In this document: one piece after another, positions 34,775-44,367 of the stretch
Position numbering within the stretch: the first letter of the stretch is position 1
Layout: every line of letters starts with the position of its first letter
NCBI GenBank assembly: GCA_046295215.1
Contig: JBKBNP010000019.1
Coordinates: 1 to 64,000 of the forward strand
Direction of reading: 5' to 3'
From: Szabonella sp046295215
GTDB lineage: Bacteria > Pseudomonadota > Alphaproteobacteria > Rhodobacterales > Rhodobacteraceae
Length of the DNA: 64,000 nucleotides
Translations under genes and position numbers: made by a program
Notes under the pieces: model-generated
Told to the model about the DNA's origin: nothing
What the model saw: the letters and a program-made list of their open reading frames with translations, nothing else
Database searches by the model: none

Positions 34775-36082
34775 GTGACCGACATCTTTGAGGGTTTGCG
34801 CAGCCGCCTGACGGGGATCTCCCCGGTTCGCCACTTCGGCCGGATCGCCGGGATCGGCGGGGGAATGCTGAGGATCACAGGCCTTGGCGCACAGGCCGGT
34901 CTGGGGGACCGCGTGCGCATCGCCGGCACCGTGACAGGCGAAATCCTGTGCCTGGACCCCGAGGGCGCGACCGTGCTGGCGGAGGAGCCCGTCGAAGGGC
35001 TGAAGATCGGCATGCCTGCAGAATGTCTGGGAAAATCGGAAATCGCCCCGCATGACGGCTGGATCGGGCGGATCGTTGACCCCTTCGGCTCTCCGCTCGA
35101 CGGACGGCCATTGTTTCCGGGCGCGCGGCCTCGCAACCTGTGTCCGGCCCCGCCACCGCCTGCACAGCGTCGCCGCCTGGGACAACGGCTCGAAACCGGG
35201 CTGGCGGTTTTCGACACAATGCTGCCGATCGTCCGGGGGCAGCGGGTGGGGCTTTTCGCTGGGTCGGGCGTGGGAAAATCCTCCTTGCTGGCGCAACTGG
35301 CCCGCGGGATGGAGGCGGATGTGATCGTGATCGCGCTGGCGGGTGAACGCGGCCGCGAGGTGCGGGAGTTCACCGATCAGGTGCTGGGGCCGCAAGGCAT
35401 GGCGCGCTCTGTGGTCGTCGCCGCAACCTCGGACCAGTCGCCCTTGCTGCGGCGGCGCTGTCTGTGGTCGGCCATGGCGGTGGCAGAGCATTTCCGGGAT
35501 GCGGGGCTTCAGGTTCTGCTATTGGCCGACAGTGTCACCCGCTTTGCCGAGGCCCATCGGGAGGTGGCGCTGGCCGCAGGCGAATCCGCGCAGATGCGGG
35601 GGTATCCGCCCTCCATGGCGCAAACCATCATGGCGCTTGCCGAGCGGGCCGGGCCGGGCCGGGCCACGCCCGATTGTGGCGACATCACCGCGATCTTCAC
35701 CGTTCTGGTCGCGGGGTCGGACATGGAGGAACCGGTTGCCGATGTGCTGCGGGGGGTTCTGGACGGACATGTGATCCTTGACCGAACCATTGCCGAACGT
35801 GGCCGCTTTCCTGCCATCGACCTCTTGCGGTCGGTATCGCGCAGCCTGCCACAGGCGGCGTCAGAGCCGGAAAACCATCTTATCGCCGAGGCGCGTCGCA
35901 TCTTTGGCGCTTGGGACCGGGCCGAGATGATGGTGCAGGCGGGGCTTTACAGCAAAGGCTCCGATCCGGGGATCGACCGCGCGATCCGGGTCTGGCCTGA
36001 TCTGGATGATTTCCTGGCGCAAGCCGCGCCGGGAGGGGCGGAAGGCAGTTTCCGCCGGTTGGCCGAAATTCTGGCGCGGTAG
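34775..36082 (+). CDS. fliI: Flagellar export ATPase FliI
   Basis: 435-residue F1-beta-like ATPase. Walker A GSGVGKSS near residue 165, the AGERGREVREF motif, Walker B in VLLLADSVTRFAEAHREV, and the YPPSMAQTIMALAERAG segment are all present. GTG 34775 with AAGGGAGAA upstream is taken as the start; the frame extends far upstream only through antisense of flgB-flgC. FliI with FliH drives substrate delivery to FlhA. The next gene on this strand is non-flagellar. Confidence 0.94.
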   Translation: MTDIFEGLRSRLTGISPVRHFGRIAGIGGGMLRITGLGAQAGLGDRVRIAGTVTGEILCLDPEGATVLAEEPVEGLKIGMPAECLGKSEIAPHDGWIGRIVDPFGSPLDGRPLFPGARPRNLCPAPPPPAQRRRLGQRLETGLAVFDTMLPIVRGQRVGLFAGSGVGKSSLLAQLARGMEADVIVIALAGERGREVREFTDQVLGPQGMARSVVVAATSDQSPLLRRRCLWSAMAVAEHFRDAGLQVLLLADSVTRFAEAHREVALAAGESAQMRGYPPSMAQTIMALAERAGPGRATPDCGDITAIFTVLVAGSDMEEPVADVLRGVLDGHVILDRTIAERGRFPAIDLLRSVSRSLPQAASEPENHLIAEARRIFGAWDRAEMMVQAGLYSKGSDPGIDRAIRVWPDLDDFLAQAAPGGAEGSFRRLAEILAR

Positions 36083-36096
36083 ACCGCCCGGCCTTG

Positions 36097-39000
36097 TCAA
36101 TGGGTCGCGCCAACCGGCTCTGGTTCCTCGGCATCTGGCGCGACATCGACGCGCGAGATCATCGCATAGAAGGCAGGCACCACGAAGAGCGTGAAGAGCG
36201 TGCCGACGGTGATGCCCGCGAAGATCACCAATCCCATCGCAAAACGCGCCGCCGCCCCGGCCCCGTCGGCGGTCATCAGGGGCACCACGCCAAGCGCCGT
36301 GGCGGCGGTGGTCATCAGGATCGGACGCAGGCGCTGGCGGGCCGAGGCAATGATGCCCGCCTCGCGGCTCAGGCCCTTTTCATGGCGCAACTGATTGGCA
36401 AATTCCACCAGCAGGATGCCATGTTTCGCAATCAATCCGATCAGCGTGATGAGCCCGACCTGCGTGTAGATGTTCAGCGTCCCGAGCCCGAGGTTCAACG
36501 GAACGATCACCCCGAAGATCGACAAAGGCACCGACATCAGGATGATGAGCGGGTCGCGGAAGCTTTCGAACTGCGCCGCCATAACCAGATAGATCACCAC
36601 GATGGCGAGCGCGAAGGCCACGACAATCGTGTTGCCTTCGGTCTTTTCCAGTCGCGACTGGCCCGAGAAATCGACAAAGAATCCGGCGGGCAGCAAGGGG
36701 CGCGCGATATTCTCGATCACCGCAAGCCCGTCACCGGTGGAGACGCCGGGGATCGGCAGCGCCGTGATGGTTGCGGAATTGAGCTGGTTGAACTGTTCCA
36801 CCGTGGCGGGGGCCGCGCGGGTTTCGACCTCGATCACGGCCGATAGCGGCACCATGTCGCCCGTCGTGGCGCGGATATAGACCTCGCCCAGACGTTCGGG
36901 ATTGTCCCGGTATTCCTGTGGCGCCTGAAGGATCACGTCATAGCTGTTGCTGTCGCGGTCGAACTGCGACACCGGCCCGTCGCCGATCAAAAGCGCCAAT
37001 GTCATGCCGATCTGGCTGACGGGCAGGTTGAGCGCAGCAGCACGGTCACGGTCGATGCGCACCACAAGCTGCGTCGTGTCGAATTTGAGCGAGTTCTGCA
37101 CCACGATGAAGCGACCGGAGGATTGCGCCTCCGCCCTGATCTGTTCCGCAACCTCATAGACCTGCGAAGGGTCTCCCGTGGATTGAAGCACGAGGGAAAT
37201 CGGCAGACCGCCCCCGGCACCCGGCAAGGATGGCGGCGCAAAAACAAAGGCCTGCAAGCCTGCAACAGGGGCAATTCGCGCCTGAAGATCGGCTTGGATC
37301 TGTGCCTGCGACCGGTCCCGGGCTGCCCAGTCGTCAAAGGCCCAGAGCATGATGGCCGAACTGGTCTGCCCGCCGAAACCGGTGATCGAGAAATTGGCCG
37401 AAAGCTCCGGCAGGTCCGCCGTCAGCGCGCGCATCTGGTCGACATAGCGTTGCGTGTAGTCGCTGGTGGCGTAGCTCGGCGCGTTCACGAAGGAGAAAAG
37501 CGCGCCCGAGTCCTCCTCGGGTGCGAGTTCGGAGGAGGTTTTCGTGAACAGGAACCCCGTCACCCCCATCAGCACGACCACAACCATTGCCGTCACCGGC
37601 AGATAGTCGAGCGAGGAGGAAAGCCGCCGTTCATACCAGCCCTCGAACCGGGTGAAACCGCGGTTGAGCGCCTTCTGGAACCGGTTCTCGCCGCCCTTCT
37701 TCAGCAAACGCGCGGCCATCATGGGCGAAATGGTCAGTGCGACGATGCCCGAAATGAACACCGCCCCTGCGAGTGTCACCGCGAATTCCCGAAACAGCGC
37801 CCCCGTCAGCCCGCCGGTGAAGAACAGAGGCAGGAACACCGCGATCAGCGTCAGCATCATCGCGATGATCGGTGTCGAGAGTTCGCGCATCGAGGTGAAC
37901 GCCGCCTGCATCGGGCTTTGCCCGTCGTCGATATGGCGCTGGACGTTCTCGACCACGATGATCGCATCGTCCACAACCAGACCGATGGCCAGAACCATGG
38001 CCAGCAGGGTCAGGAGGTTGATCGAATAACCCATCAGGAACAGGATGAACAACACCCCGACCAGCGACAGCGGAATGGCGACGAGCGGCATCAGCACCGA
38101 ACGGATGGAGCCGAGGAACAGCAGGATGATGACTGCAACGATGGCCGTGGCCTCAAGGATCGTGCGCAGAACCTCGTTGATCGAGGCTGCAATCTGTTCG
38201 GTCGCGTCGTAGAGCAGTGTCACCGTCATGCCGTCGGGCAGGCTGGCCTGAATGGCGGGAAGGTCGGCCAGCACATTGGCCGATGTGTCCAGCGGGTTGG
38301 CCGAGGGCGAGGGGAAGATGCCGATGAAGGTGCCGGGCTCGCCGTTGAAATTCACGATCGTATCGGTGCTTTTCGCCGCCAGTTCGATCCGTGCGACATC
38401 GTGCAGGCGCACCACCTCATCGCCGCTGCCTGAAATCGGCAACAGACCGAACGCCTCGGGCGTCTGGAGCGTGGACTCCATGGTGATGGCATAGGTCACG
38501 AGTTCGTTGTTCGTGCGGCCGGGGGCGGCAAGGAAGTTCGCCCCGTTGATCGCCGCCACGATATCCGAGGCCGTCAGCCCCTGCCCCGCCAGCCGGACCG
38601 GATCGACCCAGACCCGCATGGCATAGCTCGCCCCGCCCAGAACCTGCGATTCCGCCACGCCCTCGATGGTCGACATGCGGGGCACCATCACGCGCTCGAT
38701 ATATTCTGTGATCTGCTCGGGAGTCATGGCCGGGTTCTGCACACCCAGATACATGGTGGCAAAGGTCTGGCCGGTGCCCTTGACGATGCTCGGATCCTCG
38801 GCATCCTGCGGCAGGCGCGACCGGACCTGCTGGACCTTGGACATGACCTCGGTCAGGGCGGTGTCGGGGTTTTCCCCCAGCCGCATCTGCACCGTCACGA
38901 CCGAGGCCGAAGGGCGGGACGCCGTGGTGACGTAATCGACCCCTTCCGCCGTCGCCACCGCCGCCGCGATGGGGGAGGTCACGAAGCCCTGGATCAGATC

Positions 39001-39168
39001 GGCCGAGGCACCCGGATAGATCGTCGTCACCGTGATGACGGTTTCATCCACTTCGGGATATTGCCGGGTCTGCAGGTTGAACATGCCCTGAAGGCCCAGA
39101 AGGATAATCAGCAACCCCAGCACCGTCGAGGCAACGGGCCGCTTGATGAATATGTCCGAAATGTTCAT
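36097..39168 (-). CDS. RND efflux transporter, inner-membrane pump (HAE1/AcrB type)
   Basis: 1023 residues, the normal length of hydrophobe/amphiphile RND pumps. It shows the N-terminal SDIFIKRPVASTVLGLLIILLG, duplicated 6-helix bundles with two large periplasmic loops, the proton-relay GLVVDDAIIVVENVQRH in TM4, and the C-terminal GLIAKHGILLVEFANQLRHEKG. It exchanges protons for drugs or other amphiphiles as a trimer. Its start overlaps the adaptor stop by four bases. No outer-membrane channel gene follows; a shared TolC would be needed. Confidence 0.93.
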   Translation of the reverse strand: MNISDIFIKRPVASTVLGLLIILLGLQGMFNLQTRQYPEVDETVITVTTIYPGASADLIQGFVTSPIAAAVATAEGVDYVTTASRPSASVVTVQMRLGENPDTALTEVMSKVQQVRSRLPQDAEDPSIVKGTGQTFATMYLGVQNPAMTPEQITEYIERVMVPRMSTIEGVAESQVLGGASYAMRVWVDPVRLAGQGLTASDIVAAINGANFLAAPGRTNNELVTYAITMESTLQTPEAFGLLPISGSGDEVVRLHDVARIELAAKSTDTIVNFNGEPGTFIGIFPSPSANPLDTSANVLADLPAIQASLPDGMTVTLLYDATEQIAASINEVLRTILEATAIVAVIILLFLGSIRSVLMPLVAIPLSLVGVLFILFLMGYSINLLTLLAMVLAIGLVVDDAIIVVENVQRHIDDGQSPMQAAFTSMRELSTPIIAMMLTLIAVFLPLFFTGGLTGALFREFAVTLAGAVFISGIVALTISPMMAARLLKKGGENRFQKALNRGFTRFEGWYERRLSSSLDYLPVTAMVVVVLMGVTGFLFTKTSSELAPEEDSGALFSFVNAPSYATSDYTQRYVDQMRALTADLPELSANFSITGFGGQTSSAIMLWAFDDWAARDRSQAQIQADLQARIAPVAGLQAFVFAPPSLPGAGGGLPISLVLQSTGDPSQVYEVAEQIRAEAQSSGRFIVVQNSLKFDTTQLVVRIDRDRAAALNLPVSQIGMTLALLIGDGPVSQFDRDSNSYDVILQAPQEYRDNPERLGEVYIRATTGDMVPLSAVIEVETRAAPATVEQFNQLNSATITALPIPGVSTGDGLAVIENIARPLLPAGFFVDFSGQSRLEKTEGNTIVVAFALAIVVIYLVMAAQFESFRDPLIILMSVPLSIFGVIVPLNLGLGTLNIYTQVGLITLIGLIAKHGILLVEFANQLRHEKGLSREAGIIASARQRLRPILMTTAATALGVVPLMTADGAGAAARFAMGLVIFAGITVGTLFTLFVVPAFYAMISRVDVAPDAEEPEPVGATH

Positions 39169-40265
39169 TCCGAGACCCTTTCGACGGCCAAGGGCTCGGC
39201 CAGCGTCACCGGCGCACCGTTCGACAGGCGGTTCTGGCCGGTGGTCACGATCCGGTCCCCGGTGGCAACACCGTTGCGGATCTCGATCATCCCGCCCGAC
39301 CGGCGGCCCGGTTCGACAAAGACCTGACGCACGGCCAGCGTCTGCGGATCATCCTCGCGCGGCCGGACGACATAGACGAAATCGCCGTAAAGGCTGCTGA
39401 TGACAGCGGTTTGCGGCAGGGCGATCACCCCATCCTCCTGCGGCAGATCAAGCCGCAGGCGTGTGAACTGCCCCGGCGTCAGCCCACCTTCCGCGCCTTC
39501 GACCGTGCCGCGCACCGCGACCAGCCGGCTTGACGGGTCCACGCGCGGATCAATCCCCGAGATTCGGCCTTCAAAGGATTGCTGGCCATCGTCATTGCGC
39601 AGGTGAAGCGCCTGACCGATGAAGAGGTCGGGCAGGCTCTGTTCCGGCAGGCTGAAATCGACCCGCATCCTGCTCAGATCCTGCAAGGTGGCGATGATCG
39701 TTCCGGGCTGGACATATTGACCCAGATCGACCCGCAAAAGGCCGATTGTGCCCGCAAAGGGTGCCGTGATTTCCCGTTGCTCCAGCACCGCCTCGGCACG
39801 CGCCACCTGCGCCTCGGCCGCACGGAAGGCGGCCTGCGTTGCGTCGAAACTGGCATCGGTGGCGACGCCCCGGCTGCGCAATTCCTGCTGGCGGGACAGG
39901 TTGGTGCGTTCAAGCTCCAGCTGCGTGCGCGCGGCTTTCAGGTCGGCGCGCTGCACCACAGCGTCCAGGCGGATCAGGATCTGGCCCGCCTCGACCTGCG
40001 TGTTCGGCTCGAACAGGATCTCGCGCAGGATGCCCGGCGCCTCCACCGTCAGATCAACACCCTGATTCGCATTGACGGTGCCGATGGCATTGATCGCGGG
40101 TTGCCAGGTCACCGGCACCACCTCGACCGATTCAACGGCCAGCGGCTGCACCGGCAGATTGGCGAATATCTGCTCGATCATGCGGTCCCGGAACATGTTG
40201 AACCAGATCAGCCCGCCTCCCACCAGAGCCAGAAGGACGGCAGCAATGACAAGACGTTTGACCAT
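39165..40265 (-). CDS. RND efflux periplasmic adaptor (membrane fusion protein)
   Basis: 366 residues. One N-terminal membrane anchor (residues about 4-22), lipoyl halves (GTVNANQGVDLTVEAPGILREILFEPNTQVEAGQILIRLD and QREITAPFAGTIGLLRVDLGQYVQPG), a coiled-coil hairpin between them, and a beta-barrel/membrane-proximal end. ATG 40265 has AGGA nine bases upstream; ATG 40274 would add three residues. It is divergent from a TetR gene, with an operator-like inverted repeat at 40408-40423. Confidence 0.92.
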   Translation of the reverse strand: MVKRLVIAAVLLALVGGGLIWFNMFRDRMIEQIFANLPVQPLAVESVEVVPVTWQPAINAIGTVNANQGVDLTVEAPGILREILFEPNTQVEAGQILIRLDAVVQRADLKAARTQLELERTNLSRQQELRSRGVATDASFDATQAAFRAAEAQVARAEAVLEQREITAPFAGTIGLLRVDLGQYVQPGTIIATLQDLSRMRVDFSLPEQSLPDLFIGQALHLRNDDGQQSFEGRISGIDPRVDPSSRLVAVRGTVEGAEGGLTPGQFTRLRLDLPQEDGVIALPQTAVISSLYGDFVYVVRPREDDPQTLAVRQVFVEPGRRSGGMIEIRNGVATGDRIVTTGQNRLSNGAPVTLAEPLAVERVSE

Positions 40266-40407
40266 GAGGACCATTCCTGTAGTCGCCCCGCAGGGAACCG
40301 GGCGGATCACGATGCGAAAACCCGGCAATCCGGGCGGGAAAGCGGTGCTGTGACCTTCTGCACAAGGGCACGGAGAGATCACGCTTGATTATCGAGCCGG
40401 TCTACTA

Positions 40408-40423
40408 TACCGTCTGGTCGGTA
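40408..40423. promoter_or_regulatory. Probable TetR operator for the RND efflux genes
   Basis: TACCGTCTGGTCGGTA is an inverted repeat (TACCG/CGGTA, 6-bp centre) typical in shape for TetR/AcrR repressors. It lies between the divergent adaptor and tetR genes, 143 bp from the adaptor start and 40 bp before tetR. The surrounding AT-rich ACTATA may be part of a -10 element. Confidence 0.55.
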
Positions 40424-40462
40424 AAGTCAATGATGCTTGCACCCCCGAGCAGGAAGGCCGCC

Positions 40463-41017
40463 ATGGAGGACACCGACCAGCCTGCCGCAGCGCGCGGCGA
40501 TACACGCCGACGCATCCTCGATGCCGCACAGTCACTTGCCCACTGCACCGGGGCGGGCAGTCTGTCGCTGGATGCGGTCGCCGCGAAAGCGGGCGTTTCG
40601 AAGGGAGGACTGCTCTATCATTTCCCCTCGAAGAACCGTTTGATGCAAGCGCTGGTCGAGGATTACCTCGGCAAATTCGATGCCGCGCTGAGCGCACAGG
40701 AAAGCACCGGCCTGCCCGATGCCGCGATCCGCGCCTATATCGGGCATTTCCAGACCGAGCGACAGCATGACAAGCCGCCGCCCTCGGGCCTGCTGGCGGC
40801 CCTTGCGGAAGATCCCGACATGCTGGCCCCCGTCCGGCGGCATGAGCGTGGCTTTCTCAGACGGATCAGGGCAAATGCCACCGATCCGCAGATGGCGACA
40901 CTGGCCTTTCTGGCCATTCACGGCCTTCGTGCGATGGACCTTCTGAACACGCGGGTTCTGGACCGGGACGAGGAAAGCGCGGTGCTGGACTGGTTGCACG
41001 ACCGTCTGGGATCCTGA
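40463..41017 (+). CDS. TetR/AcrR family regulator of the efflux pair
   Basis: 184 residues. The helix-turn-helix is DTRRRILDAAQSL...SLSLDAVAAKAGVSKGGLLYHFPSKNRLMQALVEDYL. The C-terminal ligand domain (PPPSGLLAALAEDPDMLAPV) resembles TetR proteins with a TetR_C_37-type end. ATG 40463 with AGGAAGG upstream is preferred over the longer frame from 40385, which would run through the operator. Likely represses the divergent RND pair and itself. Confidence 0.88.
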   Translation: MEDTDQPAAARGDTRRRILDAAQSLAHCTGAGSLSLDAVAAKAGVSKGGLLYHFPSKNRLMQALVEDYLGKFDAALSAQESTGLPDAAIRAYIGHFQTERQHDKPPPSGLLAALAEDPDMLAPVRRHERGFLRRIRANATDPQMATLAFLAIHGLRAMDLLNTRVLDRDEESAVLDWLHDRLGS

Positions 41018-41030
41018 CAGGCGGCAGCGA

Positions 41031-41055
41031 CCGGCACGGCGCTTGCCTGTGCCGG
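41031..41055 (+). terminator. Possible terminator after tetR
   Basis: CCGGCAC at 41031-41037 and GTGCCGG at 41049-41055 form a 7-bp stem with an 11-nt loop, followed by AAAAT. It starts 14 bp after the tetR stop. The T run expected of a strong terminator is absent. Confidence 0.35.
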
Positions 41056-41117
41056 AAAATCCCGACAGGGGCATGTCGGGTCGCGGGAGTGGAGGGGCGG
41101 AGGGGAACGGGGCAGGG

Positions 41118-42281
41118 ATGCAGATCGGCACGGTTCTCATTACCGGCGCGCGCGCCCCGGTTGCGCTGCACATGGCGCGGTTGCTGCGGGGAGCGGGGCA
41201 TCGGGTTCATCTTGCCGACAGCCTGCGCCACCCGCTTGCCGCCGCGTCCCGGATGCATGACGGCTATCACCGCCTGCCCGCCTTCGGCACCGACTTGGCA
41301 GGGGCCGCGCGCGCGCTGCGCGACCTTCTGGAGCGGCTGAAGGTCGATTGCGTGGTCCCGACCTGCGAGGAGGTTCTCTGGCTGGGCCGGATCTGGCGTG
41401 ACCATCCGATGCCTGCACCGCTTTTCGCCCCGGATTTCGACCGGTTGCAGGAAGTGCATGACAAGGCGCGGTTCATCGCGCTTTGCGCGCGGCTCGGGCA
41501 TCGGGTGCCGCAGACCTCGGTCCTGAAAGGCCCCGGGGATGTCGCGGCTGTGGCCGCCCGGTGCGATGCGCTGGTGTTCAAGCCGGTCTGGTCCCGCTTT
41601 GCCACGCAGACCCTGATCCGACCCGCGCCGCAACGGCTGGCGCGGATCAGACCGACGGTCGAGGCCCCCTGGGTCGCGCAGGAATTCATCGCGGGGCAGG
41701 AGCTTTGCGCCTATGCCGTTGCCCATGACGGGCGGGTCGCGGCGCTGGCGGTCTATCGCGGGGTGATCCGGGCGGGGCTGGGCGCGGCGGTCACCTTTGC
41801 ACCGGTTCGGGATATGGCGGTGGAGGGGTTCGTGCGGGCCTTCGTCGCGGCAACCGGCTGGACCGGGCAGATTTCCTTCGACCTGATCCACAGGGCCGAT
41901 GGCGCGGTGCTGCCCATCGAATGCAACCCGCGCGCCACCAGCGGGCTGCATTTCTTCCGCAATCCAGCGGAGTTTTCCCGCGCCTTGCGCGGCGAGGGCG
42001 AGGTTTCGCCGGATGTGGACAGTCCGCAGGGGGTTCGCCTCGCGCTCTGGCTCTATGGTGTGCCCGCCGCGTTGCGGCCCGGTGGCTGGCAGGCGTTCCG
42101 TGCGGCGCGGCGGGACACCGGCAATGTGATGGACTGGCCGGGCGACCGGCTGTCGCTACGCGATCAATTGCGCCCGGTGGCGGAATTTGCGCGGATCGCG
42201 CTGCGCCACCGGATCAGCCTGCAAGCCGCCTCCACCCGTGACATCGAATGGAACGGGCCCGATCACAATTCAATGTCATAG
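41118..42281 (+). CDS. ATP-grasp domain protein
   Basis: 387 residues. The start (GTVLITGARAPVALHMARLLRGAGHRVHLADS) is a Rossmann-like pre-ATP-grasp domain; the ATP-grasp core shows VFKPVWSRF, the hinge VAQEFIAGQELCAYAVAHDG, and the Mg-binding IECNPRATSGLHFF. Such enzymes join a carboxylate, via acyl-phosphate, to an amine or thiol. ATG 41118 follows GGGGCAGGG. It converges on the Rieske gene and overlaps its end by 19 bp. Its substrate is unknown; position next to the six-gene operon hints at a tailoring ligase of the same pathway. Confidence 0.82.
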   Translation: MQIGTVLITGARAPVALHMARLLRGAGHRVHLADSLRHPLAAASRMHDGYHRLPAFGTDLAGAARALRDLLERLKVDCVVPTCEEVLWLGRIWRDHPMPAPLFAPDFDRLQEVHDKARFIALCARLGHRVPQTSVLKGPGDVAAVAARCDALVFKPVWSRFATQTLIRPAPQRLARIRPTVEAPWVAQEFIAGQELCAYAVAHDGRVAALAVYRGVIRAGLGAAVTFAPVRDMAVEGFVRAFVAATGWTGQISFDLIHRADGAVLPIECNPRATSGLHFFRNPAEFSRALRGEGEVSPDVDSPQGVRLALWLYGVPAALRPGGWQAFRAARRDTGNVMDWPGDRLSLRDQLRPVAEFARIALRHRISLQAASTRDIEWNGPDHNSMS

Positions 42282-43246
42282 CGTGCAGGCGCGGTTGCCG
42301 CAGCGGGCAGCGCGCCTGCGGCAATCGCCTCGATCTCGCGGCGCAGGAAATCAAGCGGGCCGATCATCGGTGCGACCCCCGGTGCCAGACGCCCGTTGTC
42401 GAAGGCAGACCGCAGCACGCGCTGATCCTGCGCCAGCGCGATGCGGAACAGCGGCTTGAAGGCCAGCGCCTTGATCGGCCCCAGCAGCCCCTGACGCGGC
42501 CCGACCAGCCAGCCGACCCCCTCCACCGTTTCCACATCGGCCTGCCGCAAATGGAAACTCGTCGCCAGAACCAGCCCCTTCGGCCCCCAATATTCCAGTT
42601 CCGCAATCCCCGGATGGCGGTAGCGCCCCACCGTCCGCACCCGCGCGTCGTCAAACAGCGCGCTGATCAACCCCTGCTGACGCTCCTCACCGGTATAGCT
42701 GGCCTCGACCCAGCCCGGCCCGCCCGTCACCTCGACCCCAACGCGAAACCGCCGCGAGGTGAGCCCGCGCAAGAGGCCCCGATGGGTGAAATGGGTGTGC
42801 GTGGCATCCAGGATATTCTCCGCCGTGTCGGTCAGGGTGGATCGCACGCGGCTGGTCACAAGGCGAATGACCGTGGACTGGCCTTCCATCGGATGCGCCC
42901 GGGGTGGGCCGACGGGCGCGCCCTTTGACAGAAAGACCGCGCCTTCATGCTCGCAAGCCCGGTATCGCAGGACGCGGGCACGCGGCACGGCCCCGATATG
43001 GCCGGGGATGGCGACACAACGACCCTCCCCGTCAAAGCGCCAGCCGTGATACGGGCATTGCAGCGTATCGCCGACAACCTGACCGCCCGACAGCGCCACC
43101 AGCCGGTGCGGGCAACGGTCGGCCAGCGCGGCAATTCCGTCTGCCCTGCGGAACAAGACAACGGGGGCGCCGTCCAGCATCACCCGGACCGGGCGCCGCG
43201 CCACATCGCGCGACCGCGCGACCGCCTGCCAGATATCTTCGGTCAC
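42263..43246 (-). CDS. Rieske 2Fe-2S aromatic-ring-hydroxylating-type oxygenase
   Basis: 327 residues. The Rieske cluster is bound by CPHRL and CPYHGW (residues about 45-70). The mononuclear iron site DTAENILDATHTHFTH supplies the Asp and two His with the bridging Asp. Fold and length match single-component Rieske oxygenases of the VanA/KshA group, which need a separate reductase; none is encoded nearby. GTG 43246 overlaps the upstream stop. Last gene of the six-gene operon, probably hydroxylating or demethylating its product. Confidence 0.87.
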   Translation of the reverse strand: MTEDIWQAVARSRDVARRPVRVMLDGAPVVLFRRADGIAALADRCPHRLVALSGGQVVGDTLQCPYHGWRFDGEGRCVAIPGHIGAVPRARVLRYRACEHEGAVFLSKGAPVGPPRAHPMEGQSTVIRLVTSRVRSTLTDTAENILDATHTHFTHRGLLRGLTSRRFRVGVEVTGGPGWVEASYTGEERQQGLISALFDDARVRTVGRYRHPGIAELEYWGPKGLVLATSFHLRQADVETVEGVGWLVGPRQGLLGPIKALAFKPLFRIALAQDQRVLRSAFDNGRLAPGVAPMIGPLDFLRREIEAIAAGALPAAATAPARYDIEL

Positions 43247-44367
43247 AATTCGAACCTCTGCAAAAGGGGGATGCCGATGCGGGTCAGGATCGCCTCCATC
43301 ACCCGTATCGCAATGCGCTGGCCTTTGGGCAGATGTCCGCAGAAAACCGCGCTGTATTCGATCACCGGGTGGGCCTGCCGGTGCCGCTTGAAGGCGGCCG
43401 CCCCGGCGCTCATGTTGAAAAACAGCCCCTCGCGCCGCGCATGGTCCTGCGCCATGGCCATGACCATGCGGTAGAGCCCCTCTCGCTGCGGGCGTGTGGT
43501 GTCATAGCCGACAACGGGCTGTGTCAGGGTGCGGCCATTCTCGAACAGCGCCGTCATGGCGGCAAGGCGGCCATCGGTGCCATCCCGCAAGCCCCAGAAC
43601 CGCATCAGCCCCGCCTCGTGCATCTGGCGCAGGTAAAGTGCTGTGTAGCGCGGGTTCAGGGGCGTGTATTTGCGAAGATAAAGCATGTCGTAAAGCTCTG
43701 CGCTGCGCGTGTGGTCGGCGGCGGTGAAATCGCCATTGTCCACGATCCGCAGCGGCGTGCGGGCAAGGGCGCGCAGGTCGCGCCGCATGTCCGGGCTGGG
43801 GCGGGGACCGGCATCTTCCGCGCTGAAGATATAGACCATCCGCGCCGGCAGCATCCGAAATCCTGTGGCGCGCAGCGCGGCGATGGTTTCCCGGTCGGCG
43901 GTTTCATTCAGCGAGCGGATCACCAGCGCGCGGTCAGGGTGGTCGCGGGTCAGGCGGTCGCGCAATTCGGCTGCGGCGGCCCGGTCCAGCCCCGGCACCG
44001 GATTGGTGGACAAGAGCCAGTTGTTGATCTGCACCTGATGGTCCAGCCCGCTGGCCCGCACCAGAGGGGCTGCCGACCGGACCAGCCCCCGGACCACCGC
44101 CCGCAGCGCAGGATGCGCCACGAAATTGCGCGTCTCGTCCAGCGCATAGTCGATATAGGCGGTGACCGGATTGCAGATGTAGCAGTTTCCCTTTTCGGCG
44201 CGCGAATTGACCGTCAGCGGATAGGCGCGGCCCGCAATGTCGATCCGGTCCACCGTCGTCACCAGATTTTCAATGAGGTCGGGAACGGGGTGGCTGCGAA
44301 AGACGGCCCTGAAGCGGTCAACCATTTCGGGCGTATTGGCAACGCGCTCGGCGAAGGGGGGCGTCAT
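43243..44367 (-). CDS. Acyltransferase-like protein (GNAT/FemAB-type fold suspected)
   Basis: 374 residues, no named family. The N-terminal half contains a Cys pair (KGNCYICNP) and conserved-looking ITVDRIDI/YPLTVN strands. The C-terminal half (VVGYDTTRPQREGLYRMVMAMAQDHARREGLFFNMSAGAAAFKRHR) resembles the CoA-binding and final strand/helix region of GNAT or CelD-type acyltransferases. ATG 44367 overlaps the stop of the adenylate-forming gene, fixing the start; the longer frame is an artefact. In context it could transfer an activated acyl group made by its neighbours. Confidence 0.7.
   Translation of the reverse strand: MTPPFAERVANTPEMVDRFRAVFRSHPVPDLIENLVTTVDRIDIAGRAYPLTVNSRAEKGNCYICNPVTAYIDYALDETRNFVAHPALRAVVRGLVRSAAPLVRASGLDHQVQINNWLLSTNPVPGLDRAAAAELRDRLTRDHPDRALVIRSLNETADRETIAALRATGFRMLPARMVYIFSAEDAGPRPSPDMRRDLRALARTPLRIVDNGDFTAADHTRSAELYDMLYLRKYTPLNPRYTALYLRQMHEAGLMRFWGLRDGTDGRLAAMTALFENGRTLTQPVVGYDTTRPQREGLYRMVMAMAQDHARREGLFFNMSAGAAAFKRHRQAHPVIEYSAVFCGHLPKGQRIAIRVMEAILTRIGIPLLQRFEL

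Noticed and set aside
36097..40265. Linking the RND pump to export of the neighbouring pathway's product
   Set aside because: It has its own divergent TetR and operator, and the ATP-grasp gene with a hairpin separates it from the operon; adjacency alone is not evidence.
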